Positions 11,101 to 17,913 are shown, counted from the first letter of the stretch. The stretch: 64,000 bases of DNA from Leptospira sp. B5-022 (GCF_000347035.1 NZ_ANIJ01000006.1:1-64000), one strand, 5' to 3'. The notes: generated by a model not told the origin, from the sequence alone. Translations and numbers: made by a program.

Positions 11101-12262
11101 GTCCATATTCTCAGTCAGTCTATTCCAAGACTGTAATGGACTTTTGAATGGAAATCAGGCACCTTGGTTTACATTAAAATCGAATTTAGAGGAAGCCCAT
11201 GCTTTTGGAGTAAAGGCTAATAGCTTGGGCTCACCGATTGTCGGTGGATATTTTTATCAAAGAGACCATTTAGGTTCCACAACTATGCTTACTGACGGCT
11301 ACGGAAATCAAGTAGCAGGACCAGGTCAGAGTGGAGTGAGTTATGTAAGTTATCTTCCATACGGAGAAATCAATCTTTCTGAGACAACTGGACCGGATAT
11401 TTTTCATTACAAATTCACAGGACAGATATTGGATTCAGATACAGGGTTGTATTATTATAAGTCGAGATATTATGATCCTTATTTAGGAAGATTCATTCAA
11501 GCGGATGATCGAACTGACAAAGGAATCAATGGCCTCAATCGTTATATGTATGTTGGCGGAAATCCAATTAATAGGATCGATCCGAATGGGCATAGCTGGT
11601 TGAGTAATGCCTTGAAAATTAAATCAGGAAGTTTCTTGCAGAGGGCGTTGTTTGTAAATAAAGCAAGAAGGTTTGCTTTCGAGAGAGCGACGATAACTGC
11701 GGCTAAGATTGGATTAGCAATTTCCAGCCCACTGGGGGGATTAATTGTTGATCCTGCTTTTACATCTGGATTTTATATGGCAACTTTTGATTTTACTGTA
11801 GGGACTGCCGTGAAAGCGGTTCAGGGTAAACCTTTACCTTCCATGTCCTATAAACATGGTGGTTTTATTGTAAGAAATTCTTTGACTGAGGAGATTTATA
11901 GTAAATTGGATCCTTCTGAAGGAGACGCATTTGCTACCGGACCCTTTGTATTTGGACATCAAGGAGTTTCTGCAGCCACTATCCAACATGAACTTGGTCA
12001 TGTTCGTCAATATTATTCGTATGGCGGCTGGGGAGAAGTTATACAAAGCCAAAGAGCCGGAAAAATTGCTTTCGAAAATGAAGCAGATCAAAGAGCAGGT
12101 ACAAATAGTTATGGAAATAATCCATGGTACAATATAATTTTTACACCAATTATAAATGAGATCCTAAACAATTCCCCGTATCCAAATAATTATATTACTA
12201 GATGGATTTTATCTGGTTTTATTTTTAATAATTTTGTTTCACATATCCCACCAACTTACTGA
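5192..12262 (+). CDS. SpvB/TcdB-Rhs polymorphic toxin-like protein with zinc-peptidase tip
   Basis: A 2356-residue exported protein with a good ribosome binding site (GAGAGGAAT). Order of parts: N-terminal hydrophobic signal or anchor (residues ~10-32); SpvB-type N-terminal domain (~50-330, GILGMGWDLSG); six or seven Ca-binding-like FG-GAP/VCBS repeats (for example DLDGDGRTDF, DVNADGLPDF, DMNGDGSKD, ~430-935); YD repeats (~1200-1835); a hydrophobic insertion (~1890-1990, TM-like AFRIGYILFIIGLLYIAYPF); and the Rhs core (~2020-2135, DHLGS...YDPYLGRFIQADD...NRYMYVGGNPINRIDP). The last ~220 residues are a tip with HELGH at 2266-2270 and E..AD at ~2297-2299, a zincin-like signature. By analogy with Rhs/SpvB toxins the shell would encapsulate the tip. 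The export route is unknown, as no PAAR domain is visible. The following lipoprotein is the candidate immunity protein. Confidence 0.9.
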   Translation: MKEKLRKAITLVFLPALLLIIFSGFSIKSFFLNLTGSLVPQPLPKLSASPSGTLTSNVEIVIPPGTKGIVPNLSLTYSSGGKNGILGMGWDLSGIHSISRDPSFGINFDANDRFLSDQVGPLTDISGNKTKYHSRKESFVRFVPSGVCGSGPCSWTATDKDGILYSYGKTNDSRIEALGKNGAVRTWALNQVRDPFGNGYDITYIEDSVTGEYYPNEIKYQNRSIKFEYSDSRTDTSPSYVFGSFVKTTKKLEEIEIYADGNLLRNYEFEYSSGPTTGRQILTSLKRSESNIFGSESYADLEFNYGSDGFLVQPLVDTNLNTPTSSINLFVPSALLMYANFYFGNPLPTQPTATEKRIATYLQYAMKYPVPDRDACNNGASACLCAAYAPCWGGNPNFFAILASLCLDYNNWGGPNYCASGITSGLTYWTPMDLDGNGILDFASIVGSESSNSIRLRAWKVQNGTVDPNGSYLSPVLPLHYNTFFQTVDLDGDGRTDFAYESAGKLNVIYSQSNSFSNPVSFSNVSIPVASQNMQAFRPYSYYYEYSSLNPKRMIADKAQVDWFADMNSDNLADFIHFDGTKFNIYLNQKGSLSNAIQITGTSNYFINEFIDLDSDGKAEHVRLVQYSQNPQYTTVSNQLQAANEQAETITNDFHTKEDILNSILANGANSVSNSDFNSLIDYYLKGCGYYIANSGSGGVVVPVPNSLGVNVDCIQTDPNYIDITQLQAAKTGTPIPNLNTLVNDLQLVFANTIGPVNTTITSLQNQLNTLNASTNGTIRFRLDVTTFNLSSQTSTVVQYDLGTSADRLRSFFGDVNADGLPDFITLVGNQIKVSLNTNHGFAAQVTSTLNASNVSKTSQFNFSDVNSDGLEDLILYNKENKNVESYLSNGAGSLIYNANFGFGQFDLNEQTSGGVYKADQGQFIIQDMNGDGSKDALLIKLWQDKTQGHILAKTTNPKISDEDDLISVTNGIQTTTVGYTTKQLHSGAIQAGTGDYPNIPDTSNTHLVTSITTDLGSGVSIGESFEYKNSRFYLGIREVIRSLGFANFKEKDNGTGFYKFTEFNQTDYRLAGVPTTFSNYNASGNLMQQTISSGFQFPNPFGTEIAVATNISKTSYHNGNLEISTNTNYTLDQYGFPINQTEIAGSHTISTDLTLSHDLNSWRIGRTTRNKKFTDGVLVQDQKVVFAADTVQSVTKFFGTSAEQITNYTYDSFGNPITITDASGATSTIGYDAIIHSFPVTKTNALGHQEITNYDFNSGLEISKTDPNGGLISKTYDTFGRLISVTYPGNQSWNESYEYANTAKFDLTNLSNTQSVTKTIRDTTSGIETKVTEYSDPLGNVLRTVSDTAVSGISLITDSLYNYQTGLLFKKSNPYFSNTSPFWTEYKYEDPDFRSTGTIASDSKGITTTTISYTGLTTNTSVITSDAVAKSFSETKNELGQVISKTDNGKTIQTNYSAYGQPSQITDPAGLVTSFTYDIAGRRTSVTDPSSGTIGYTYDALGRIANQTDARNKTITFSYDPIGRILSTQTNGTEAPIQNEYDSGSLGKGRITKITDNSGITEISYNIQGKPIRQTKTIDGYQLITEMEYDSLGRMISVTYPDGSVVHQSYSLNGNLENVSLDSPDGPSGIMVASYEGPIFVDGSPVFRRTTGNGVVTDLKLDLSNFQTISLSAKKDDGSILQSLSYQYDGSGNITQQTDNQNTNRSQTYTYDLHNRVLSAAGSYGTQSYSYSTGGNLTQKGDSNFTYGDSNHPHSVTSVVSGQSSSTYTYDASGNMISRNGDILIYDSFGKLKEYNLSNGTNLKYTYDYSGNRVKIENLTAAVTNYNIGDYYEIEKPTSGDEKHTIYIKGLGGEILTQITRSNVTLVTRDDSFTLASASSGTWFDQTGLCSGVVIDCGKFWQNRLLYPIQKFFAYSAYFQKGIPTIAFRIGYILFIIGLLYIAYPFLLKGNKILRQRKISGLSTPVLLMSIFSVSLFQDCNGLLNGNQAPWFTLKSNLEEAHAFGVKANSLGSPIVGGYFYQRDHLGSTTMLTDGYGNQVAGPGQSGVSYVSYLPYGEINLSETTGPDIFHYKFTGQILDSDTGLYYYKSRYYDPYLGRFIQADDRTDKGINGLNRYMYVGGNPINRIDPNGHSWLSNALKIKSGSFLQRALFVNKARRFAFERATITAAKIGLAISSPLGGLIVDPAFTSGFYMATFDFTVGTAVKAVQGKPLPSMSYKHGGFIVRNSLTEEIYSKLDPSEGDAFATGPFVFGHQGVSAATIQHELGHVRQYYSYGGWGEVIQSQRAGKIAFENEADQRAGTNSYGNNPWYNIIFTPIINEILNNSPYPNNYITRWILSGFIFNNFVSHIPPTY

Positions 12263-12268
12263 GGCAGC

Positions 12269-12466
12269 ATGAAAATTTTTCAAATTTTATTTATTTTTCT
12301 TTTTCTATATAATTGTGTTACAGACTCATTCATTCCTAAAGGAGATTCAAAGAAAGAATGTTTAGAGACAAACGTAATTTACGGACTCGCTACAATTTCT
12401 GATGAGCAAGAGATCAATGATTGGTTAGCATATTCTCTATTGTTTTGTTCCGATCTCCCAAAGTGA
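12269..12466 (+). CDS. Three-cysteine mini-lipoprotein, candidate immunity protein
   Basis: 65 residues, starting 6 bp after the Rhs gene with a GAGG ribosome binding site. Signal peptide MKIFQILFIFLFLYNC gives a lipidated Cys; two more Cys follow after 14 and then 28 residues, with a short tail (SDLPK). The same architecture recurs in the other small lipoproteins downstream. Position immediately behind the toxin tip and periplasmic lipid anchoring suggest it neutralises the zinc-peptidase tip outside the cytoplasm. This is inference; no known immunity family is recognised. Confidence 0.75.
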   Translation: MKIFQILFIFLFLYNCVTDSFIPKGDSKKECLETNVIYGLATISDEQEINDWLAYSLLFCSDLPK

Positions 12467-12626
12467 TTTTAGATTCTTTTTTAAAGTTTTGAAAAAATTT
12501 CATTCAAGGAAACTATTTCATTTATTCTACCCACGGAATACAACTTGCCATTTCATAGCTGCAAGAAAAGAGAAACAGCCGCTTCGATTTTAATACTTTA
12601 AATCCTCCTGAGAATCGCAAAAGTAA

Positions 12627-13463
12627 ATTATAAAACGCTTCATCCAAGCAGATGATAGATCGGATAAAGGGATTAACGGACTAAATCGTTATATGTATGT
12701 TGGCGGGAATCCTGTGAATCGAATCGATCCGAACGGTCATAGCTGGTTGAGTAATGCGCTCAAGATTAAGTCAGGTAGTTTTTTGCAGAGAGCATTATTT
12801 GTAAGTAGAGCAAGAGCACACGCAGCAGCTGGTAACTTTGGCGTGAAGTTTGTCGATGCTGGAACCTGGGCAAGACGCTTTTTTACTGATCCTAAATTTA
12901 TATTAGGTCAGTATATGGGCACAACTGACTACGTTCTTTCAACTTTGGCTGGAAAGAAGCCAACAGTTCATTATGCAAGGGGAGGCTGGGGTATACGTAA
13001 TTCGATATTTGCAGATTGGCATGATGGGGGACGGTCCTTTGCTGGATATGGAGTCGCGCATATTCAAAGTGGAGAAAGTCAAGATACGATTAAGCATGAA
13101 ATGGGGCATGTTGATCAATATCTAAATGGAGGAAAAATGGCCAATAGCAGTCACCATCTATTGACGGAAATAGATACAGATTTACGATCCGGAACTATGA
13201 ATTACGGCGCAACTAAATTTGTTTTGTATAAAATACTGGATCCTCAAACTTTTGCAGCATATTCAGGAATGTTAGCCTATCGAACAATGAATATTAATGA
13301 TATAAGTATGTTTACCCTAGCTAAGAGCAAAGCGCAGGGTACTATTGATCTCGAAAATTTGATGGCACTCGAGAAGTATCTATTTGATGGATTTATCTCA
13401 GATTATTACGAAAGAGAAATAAAAAATGCCCATTCAAACTTTCAAAAAATTATATACTATTAA
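12627..13463 (+). pseudogene. Orphan Rhs core-plus-tip cassette with HEMGH zinc-peptidase motif
   Basis: The frame is open from 12627. From 12636 it repeats the end of the Rhs core (RFIQADDRSDKGINGLNRYMYVGGNP...IDPNGHSWLSNALKIKSGSFLQRALF), closely matching 11496-11675 of the full gene, then diverges into a different tip. The first ATG is at 12693 (256 codons). The tip carries HEMGHVDQY at residues 135-143 of the ATG form, with a later E.DTDLRSGTMNY, parallel to the full-length protein. There is no N-terminal shell and no ribosome binding site at the homology start, so it looks like a displaced tip kept as a recombination cassette, though translation from 12693 is possible. Confidence 0.8.
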
Positions 13464-13489
13464 ATATTAGGAATTAAAAGGAATTAGGT

Positions 13490-13690
13490 ATGAAAGTCGG
13501 AATTGTAAATATATTAATTTTAGTCGCAATAGCTTTTCCTTTCTGTACAGATTTAACAGGAAAATCAAAGAAGGAAGAGCAAAAAGAAAATTGTTTAATG
13601 AGTTATCGCTTATTACAAGCAACTTATGGGGATAAGGCTGAAGAAGCGTTATTACTTTGTATTTCTAAAGCAGAAAGTCAGTATGATTGA
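13490..13690 (+). CDS. Three-cysteine mini-lipoprotein, candidate immunity to the orphan tip
   Basis: 66 residues, 26 bp after the orphan tip, preceded by an AGG-type ribosome binding site. Signal peptide MKVGIVNILILVAIAFPFC with lipid Cys; further Cys after 15 and then 21 residues; tail ISKAESQYD. A decayed paralogue is recognisable at 14764-14947. As with the other family members I infer a periplasmic immunity role from position only. Confidence 0.7.
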   Translation: MKVGIVNILILVAIAFPFCTDLTGKSKKEEQKENCLMSYRLLQATYGDKAEEALLLCISKAESQYD

Positions 13691-13828
13691 TTATTTTGGG
13701 AGCGATAAGTGCAGGGGGCTTATTAATTACTTTCAACGATAATTGCAATATGTATTAACTCGCTGACATTTGATTTCCTGATTGCTTTGATTGTCGAAGG
13801 AATATTGAAAATAATTAGTTGGTAAATT

Positions 13829-14018
13829 ATGAGAAAAGTATTGCCTTTCTTCCTTTTGATGATCTTTCATTTGAATTGTGGAGTCTTTACTCCTGAGGAA
13901 GACACTACGGACTGTGGCAATAGCGGCATTGAATAAATTCAATAGTACTGCAAGACCAGGTTCCGATGCTGACCTATTAAATACAGTTCTTGTTTCGGCT
14001 GCATGTAAACCTGAATAA
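13829..14018 (+). pseudogene. Frameshifted copy of the mini-lipoprotein at 15229
   Basis: Begins MRKVLPFFLLMIFHLNCGVFTPEEDTTDC, then an extra G in the run tgtGGCAAT shifts the frame and stops at GIE. Removing that base restores AIAALNKFNSTA...VLVSAACKPE, matching 15229-15426 to the last codon. Signal peptide and lipobox (LNC) are intact, so the cell could still make a truncated 35-residue lipopeptide. It carries the ancestral 5' end that the 15229 copy has lost. Confidence 0.8.
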
Positions 14019-14030
14019 TTTATCGGGACG

Positions 14031-14360
14031 TTGAGTTACCAAATTATAGCAATGGGTGATTATAGATTTATTTTTTGTTCTCCTTATAACTTAACATATA
14101 ATCATGAACTAGTCCATGTTAATCAATGGTATGCAAATTCTACAACAAACCTATCAGGCTTTGGTGATCCAAACGAGCATGAAGCTGACTTATTTTCAGG
14201 AACTAATAGCTATTTAACATGGACACTTTTATATCAGAATGGCTATATTAGCAAAACAATTCTTAATCAGATAAATAATATAACCATCATATATAATTTG
14301 AAGAGTAGTCTACTCTATTTGTTTATAATAAGGAGAAACAATGATGCGGCGGCCCCTTGA
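14031..14360 (+). pseudogene. Rhs tip fragment with HELVH zinc-peptidase motif
   Basis: An open frame (first possible start TTG at 14031) encoding 109 residues with HELVHVNQW at residues 25-33 and NEHEADLFSGTNSY ~25 residues later. These two blocks match the HELGH...NEADQRAGTNSY pattern of the full Rhs tip. The Rhs core and the first half of the tip are absent, and no ribosome binding site precedes the frame. I read it as the 3' end of a third tip cassette. It runs into the start region of the next lipoprotein gene. Confidence 0.65.
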
Positions 14361-14391
14361 ACTCTTAATATCAAAAAAGGGAATTCCCTAT

Positions 14392-14577
14392 ATGATTACT
14401 ACTTTATTTGCAATTCTTAACTGCGTTTCCTGTGGCATAATTTATGGGCCTGAAGATAATGACGATTGCAAAACTGCGATTGCGGCATATTCAATGATCC
14501 TTCAGTCAAATCTATCTGAGTCAGCTAAACAAGGACTTGAAAGTGGACTAATTTATGCTTGTTCCCCCAAGGAATAG
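14392..14577 (+). CDS. Three-cysteine mini-lipoprotein
   Basis: Start chosen at 14392 because AAGGGA lies 8 bp upstream and because MITTLFAILNCVSC gives a signal peptide of the same size as its paralogues; an upstream in-frame ATG at 14341 would add 17 residues. Mature part: lipid Cys (VSC), 11 residues, Cys, 30 residues, Cys, tail SPKE. It follows the third tip fragment, keeping the tip-then-lipoprotein order of the array. Likely immunity partner of that tip (inference). Confidence 0.7.
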   Translation: MITTLFAILNCVSCGIIYGPEDNDDCKTAIAAYSMILQSNLSESAKQGLESGLIYACSPKE

Positions 14578-14763
14578 ATTATTATAAATAAATTCAATTC
14601 TTGGATTAATTGCGTTGTAGTTTGAATCTGATTTCGTCCCAGCGATAACGAAACTTTGCATACAAAGAGTTTACTTTTTATACGAAGCGACAATAAAATG
14701 CCGAACAAACTATAATGAGATTTCAAATTTCTCAGGTAAGCATTGAGATTACGCTGAGCGAAT

Positions 14764-14947
14764 ATGAAAAGAATTTGACTTTTATTTTAATATCCATTTT
14801 TTCATTTTACTACACCGAAACTGAAAAAATGAGAAGGAATAAGAATGTATTTTAAATTATGAAATATTATTCAAGCAGGTCGATTCTCAAAATGCCGAGC
14901 AAGTTTTATTATTATGTTTAACTGATGTAGAAAGGAGTTATGATTGA
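14764..14947 (+). pseudogene. Decayed mini-lipoprotein, paralogue of 13490-13690
   Basis: Pieces in different frames line up with the 13490 gene: ATG at 14764, then a frameshift into TFILISIFSFYYTETEK (compare ILVAIAFPFCTDLTGK, with lipid Cys replaced by Tyr), another shift into a frame with an internal TAA, then ECILNYEILFKQ...VLLLCLTDVERSYD, ending at the same Tyr-Asp-stop. At least two frameshifts, one stop and loss of the lipid Cys make it nonfunctional. Confidence 0.65.
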
Positions 14948-15011
14948 TATTTATTACTAAACTTGATGAGCCTATTCGACGCGTTTAACAATGGAAGTTA
15001 ATAATATTTAT

Positions 15012-15203
15012 ATGAAATTTATATCGATTCTATTGTGCCTTATATTTATAAATTGCGATGGGCTTGGTATTTCCGAAGTCCCCAAAAAGAAAGAACAATG
15101 TTACTTAGAATATTACTACTTTTCACAGGCCCCTGAATTAAATCAAAATGATGATTCGGTAAATTTATTGAGTCTATTGGGTTGTCTAGAGGATACGAAG
15201 TAG
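15012..15203 (+). CDS. Three-cysteine mini-lipoprotein
   Basis: Start at 15012 (MKFISILLCLIFINC) preferred over the in-frame ATG at 14991 because it gives a standard lipoprotein signal. Lipid Cys, 14 residues, Cys, 27 residues, Cys, tail LEDTK. No tip remains directly upstream, so it is an orphan member of the immunity-like family, perhaps kept against toxins of sister strains. Confidence 0.7.
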   Translation: MKFISILLCLIFINCDGLGISEVPKKKEQCYLEYYYFSQAPELNQNDDSVNLLSLLGCLEDTK

Positions 15204-15228
15204 TAAGGATTTTTTGACGAATAATTAG

Positions 15229-15426
15229 ATGATGGATTATGAGAAAAGTGTTTCCGTTTTTCTTTTGATGATCTTTCAGTTGAATTGTGGAGTCTTTGCT
15301 CCTGAGGGAGATACTACAGATTGCGCAATAGCGGCATTGAATAAATTCAATAGTACTGCAAGCCCAGGTTCCGATGCTGATCTATTAAATACAGTTCTTG
15401 TTTCGGCTGCATGTAAACCTGAATAA
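15229..15426 (+). CDS. Three-cysteine mini-lipoprotein with altered N-terminus
   Basis: Near-identical over ~190 bp to the frameshifted copy at 13829, but here one base is missing in the signal-peptide region, so the ancestral MRKV start frame terminates. Translation can still start at ATGATGGAT, giving MMDYEKSVSVFLLMIFQLNC, which keeps a plausible lipobox (LNC), though with acidic residues in the n-region. Then 11 residues, Cys, 29 residues, Cys, tail KPE. Whether this substitute signal peptide works is uncertain. Confidence 0.6.
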   Translation: MMDYEKSVSVFLLMIFQLNCGVFAPEGDTTDCAIAALNKFNSTASPGSDADLLNTVLVSAACKPE

Positions 15427-15520
15427 TTATTATCTTTATCTTTATTATCAAATCAATTATTTATCTAGTTTTGCTAATGTTTAGAGCTCTTGAGAAATGT
15501 TAATCGAAAGAATTAAGATT

Positions 15521-15724
15521 ATGAAAACTAAACCATACGGAATTACAATTATTGGAATATTTCTTATTTCAAGTTGTGCCTTATTTAAAGAGGACAAGAA
15601 AATCGATGCGACAAAGTGTTTAATTGCCTTTCAGGTGGATGCCAATAGCTCGGCAGCTATTGGTTCGGAAGAGGATACTATGAATAAATGGTTACTTTCT
15701 GAAAGCTGTGGGCCTAAATACTGA
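15521..15724 (+). CDS. Three-cysteine mini-lipoprotein
   Basis: Start at 15521 (MKTKPYGITIIGIFLISSC), with an in-frame ATG at 15497 as a less likely alternative. Lipid Cys, 13 residues, Cys, 29 residues, Cys, tail GPKY. Contains SSAAIGSEEDTMNKWLL, resembling SPGSDADLLNTVL in the 15229 protein, which supports common descent. Last recognisable member of the array. Confidence 0.7.
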   Translation: MKTKPYGITIIGIFLISSCALFKEDKKIDATKCLIAFQVDANSSAAIGSEEDTMNKWLLSESCGPKY

Positions 15725-15949
15725 TATATAATATAAGGTTTGACCTTATGCCTGAATAAAGACATCGGTTCTTTGATTTTATGTTGGTGGGGAGCGTTTA
15801 CTTTCCATAAAGGTAACCTAATTCTTCAATTGCAAATATAACATATTATCCGAATGCAGGTTTCTACATGAAGGACAGGGAAGGTGAGAATGGAGACAGA
15901 AAGCAATATACGGAGGGACTAGATTGTCCTTAAGTTCAAATTAAAAATC

Positions 15950-16579
15950 ATGAAACTGTTTATCGGCACTCTTGTTATTATAACTTTTGTAAGTTGTTCT
16001 TCTGCATTGAGAGATTATGACTTAATATCTCAAGGAATTAGCAGCCAGTATCAATTATTTAATAATGGAGAAACTGAATATTTTGATTCAATGCTTTCGA
16101 ATGGGTCGAGTTATTCGGCAACGGCTTTTTTTATTGGCAATGACCAATTGTCTACGATTCTCAATGATCAAAATAATAAAGATCTAACGTTCTATGATGA
16201 TCCAAAGGCATACGGAAGAGAGGTGGATTATCTTCTATGGGAAATCTGCGGATCACAAGAGAAACATACTAAACGATATTCTTTCAATTTGAATGGAAAT
16301 CTGCTAAACCTGCTGGCATCATACGATTTTCCTTATCCGTATAGAATGCTAGGGACAGGCAAAAGAAGATTCTTTCCACGTATTCCTGCCGAAGAATACG
16401 TTAACAAAGGAAAGGCGGCCGGAGTTATTCCTTGCAGTAGATACGTATCGGTCGTTCCGACTAAGCTAAATGTAGAAGGAAAAAATACGTTTGAAATTCG
16501 GCATCAGGTAAATAAAATATATGTTTTTACTTATTTTTATCGGAACGGATTTATTAAATATTATAAAAAGATGTTATGA
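15950..16579 (+). CDS. Putative lipoprotein, function unknown
   Basis: 209 residues with signal peptide MKLFIGTLVIITFVSC and lipobox FVSC. The mature part has no recognised domain; three later Cys are scattered (around CGSQ, IPCSRY). An inverted repeat 18 bp after the stop may be its terminator. The 225 bp upstream contain a short open stretch ending EGLDCP-stop (to ~15932) that may be another lipoprotein remnant. Confidence 0.65.
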   Translation: MKLFIGTLVIITFVSCSSALRDYDLISQGISSQYQLFNNGETEYFDSMLSNGSSYSATAFFIGNDQLSTILNDQNNKDLTFYDDPKAYGREVDYLLWEICGSQEKHTKRYSFNLNGNLLNLLASYDFPYPYRMLGTGKRRFFPRIPAEEYVNKGKAAGVIPCSRYVSVVPTKLNVEGKNTFEIRHQVNKIYVFTYFYRNGFIKYYKKML

Positions 16580-16596
16580 TTATTTTAGACAATTTT

Positions 16597-16629
16597 CAAT
16601 GTCCGAGTCTTGCTCGAAAGCGGACATTG
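16597..16629. terminator. Inverted repeat, possible terminator
   Basis: Arms CAATGTCCG and CGGACATTG are perfect reverse complements around a 15-nt loop, 18 bp downstream of the lipoprotein stop. The trailing T run is weak (GGTCTTTAAT), so termination is only probable. Confidence 0.5.
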
Positions 16630-16768
16630 AAGAGGTCTTTAATCCCAAGGATGGCGTGATTTGAATGAAATAAGATTTGTAGCGAATTGGTTAATTTGCG
16701 TTATGAGAGATTTTGAAAATACGGGTCTTTATTTAGTCTTATCAGATAATGAATACTCCTAATACAAA

Positions 16769-17029
16769 ATGAAACTTGTAATTAGAGTTGAATCGTATCA
16801 AAATTTTGGATACAATTTTATTATCTCCATGACATTGCTGATTCTGCCGTTTTTTGGCGATACAAAGCGATTCATTTCGTTCGAGGTAATTGATTTGCAA
16901 GGGAATTTAATCGCTAAAGTGGACCGTGAGGGAAAGCAGCGAGTAGTTCTTGAATTATTTTTAATCTTTACAATGCCATTTTATTGGCCATTTTCTGAAA
17001 AAAAATCACGTTTTCGCTCGCTTAAATAA
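16769..17029 (+). CDS. Small membrane protein, function unknown
   Basis: 86 residues with two hydrophobic segments (about 17-29, NFIISMTLLILPFF; and 62-74, LELFLIFTMPFYWPF) separated by a short polar linker, and a basic C-terminus. No lipobox and no known family. Surrounding intergenic stretches are AT-rich and empty. Could be a fragment of a larger membrane protein. Confidence 0.45.
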   Translation: MKLVIRVESYQNFGYNFIISMTLLILPFFGDTKRFISFEVIDLQGNLIAKVDREGKQRVVLELFLIFTMPFYWPFSEKKSRFRSLK

Positions 17030-17129
17030 GTCTGCTGCGAATGAAATTTATAAGTAGATTCAATCGTATGAAATTGATTTGAATAAATCTAGATAAAAAT
17101 GACTGATTGCTATAAACCGATTTTAAATT

Positions 17130-17738
17130 ATGAAAAAGCAAACCTATCTGCTATTAGCTCAATTGTCTGTAATTTTGGCTATATCTAACTGTGTCTTTTT
17201 TGATACGGAGATTGATCCCATTTATACGCGGCCGGGTATTGATAGAAAGTTAACAAAGAAAATTGCAGTTCAGATTAATGGCCCAAAAGATAACACAAAG
17301 TTTGTTAGCCAGGGAGTTAAGAAGGTAAGCTTAGGAGCAGTCACAGCGAATGTTTATACTAAGAAGCCTCCCGCTATAATTCTTAAAGAAATTATAGTCT
17401 CCGAACTTACCAATGCTGGCCTTTCCATCGATGAGAAATCGAATAACGATAGAATTCCTAAAATTGAAATTTTTCTTAATGTATTTTTTACCGAACCGGA
17501 AATAGGTCTTTTTGCTATTTCATATTTTGGCGTAATTGATACAGATGTAATCGTGACGATTCCCGAAGAAGGTATTTACAAAAAGAAGATCAAAGGAATA
17601 GGAGACCAATATACACTTATAATGGGACTATTTACCGAAGGCGGATTGGAGTTAGCCATGCAAGATTACGCGAAAAAATTTGTATACTCTATAGTTGAGC
17701 TATTGGGTGAGTCGAGGTATTATAATGAGCTTAAATAA
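17130..17738 (+). CDS. Putative lipoprotein, YajG-like layout
   Basis: 202 residues with signal peptide MKKQTYLLLAQLSVILAISNC (lipobox ISNC). The mature region alternates short beta segments and one helix (PPAIILKEIIVSELTNAGLSIDE), then PKIEIFLNVFFTEPE, a layout reminiscent of YajG-type lipoproteins in which a repeated strand-helix unit precedes an amphipathic C-terminus. Without a profile search this is only suggestive. Its end overlaps the next lipoprotein gene by 14 bp, so the two are probably co-translated. Confidence 0.65.
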   Translation: MKKQTYLLLAQLSVILAISNCVFFDTEIDPIYTRPGIDRKLTKKIAVQINGPKDNTKFVSQGVKKVSLGAVTANVYTKKPPAIILKEIIVSELTNAGLSIDEKSNNDRIPKIEIFLNVFFTEPEIGLFAISYFGVIDTDVIVTIPEEGIYKKKIKGIGDQYTLIMGLFTEGGLELAMQDYAKKFVYSIVELLGESRYYNELK

Positions 17739-17913
17739 GGTATTTCTATATTTTTGTTTTTTTGTTTTAGCATTCTTAACCGCTAACTGTTTTTATTCTT
17801 TATACTATTTGAATACGTCTGAAAAAACAGATAAGAAATGGGAGAAGATTGATTCTGATACAGATAAAGAATACAAAGATAGATGGTACGGTCCTAAAAA
17901 GAAGCCAATATGA
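17725..17913 (+). CDS. Small lipoprotein
   Basis: Start at 17725 (MSLNKVFLYFCFFVLAFLTANC, lipobox TANC), inside the end of the preceding gene, rather than the in-frame ATG at 17695. The mature part is a ~40-residue, highly charged peptide (KTDKKWEKIDSDTDKEYKD). It lacks the two extra Cys of the mini-lipoproteins and so is not a member of that family. Function unknown. Confidence 0.6.
   Translation: MSLNKVFLYFCFFVLAFLTANCFYSLYYLNTSEKTDKKWEKIDSDTDKEYKDRWYGPKKKPI

Noticed and set aside
5192..12262. Type VI secretion VgrG/PAAR-linked Rhs
   Set aside because: The N-terminus is a hydrophobic signal plus SpvB domain; no PAAR, VgrG or T6SS genes are nearby.
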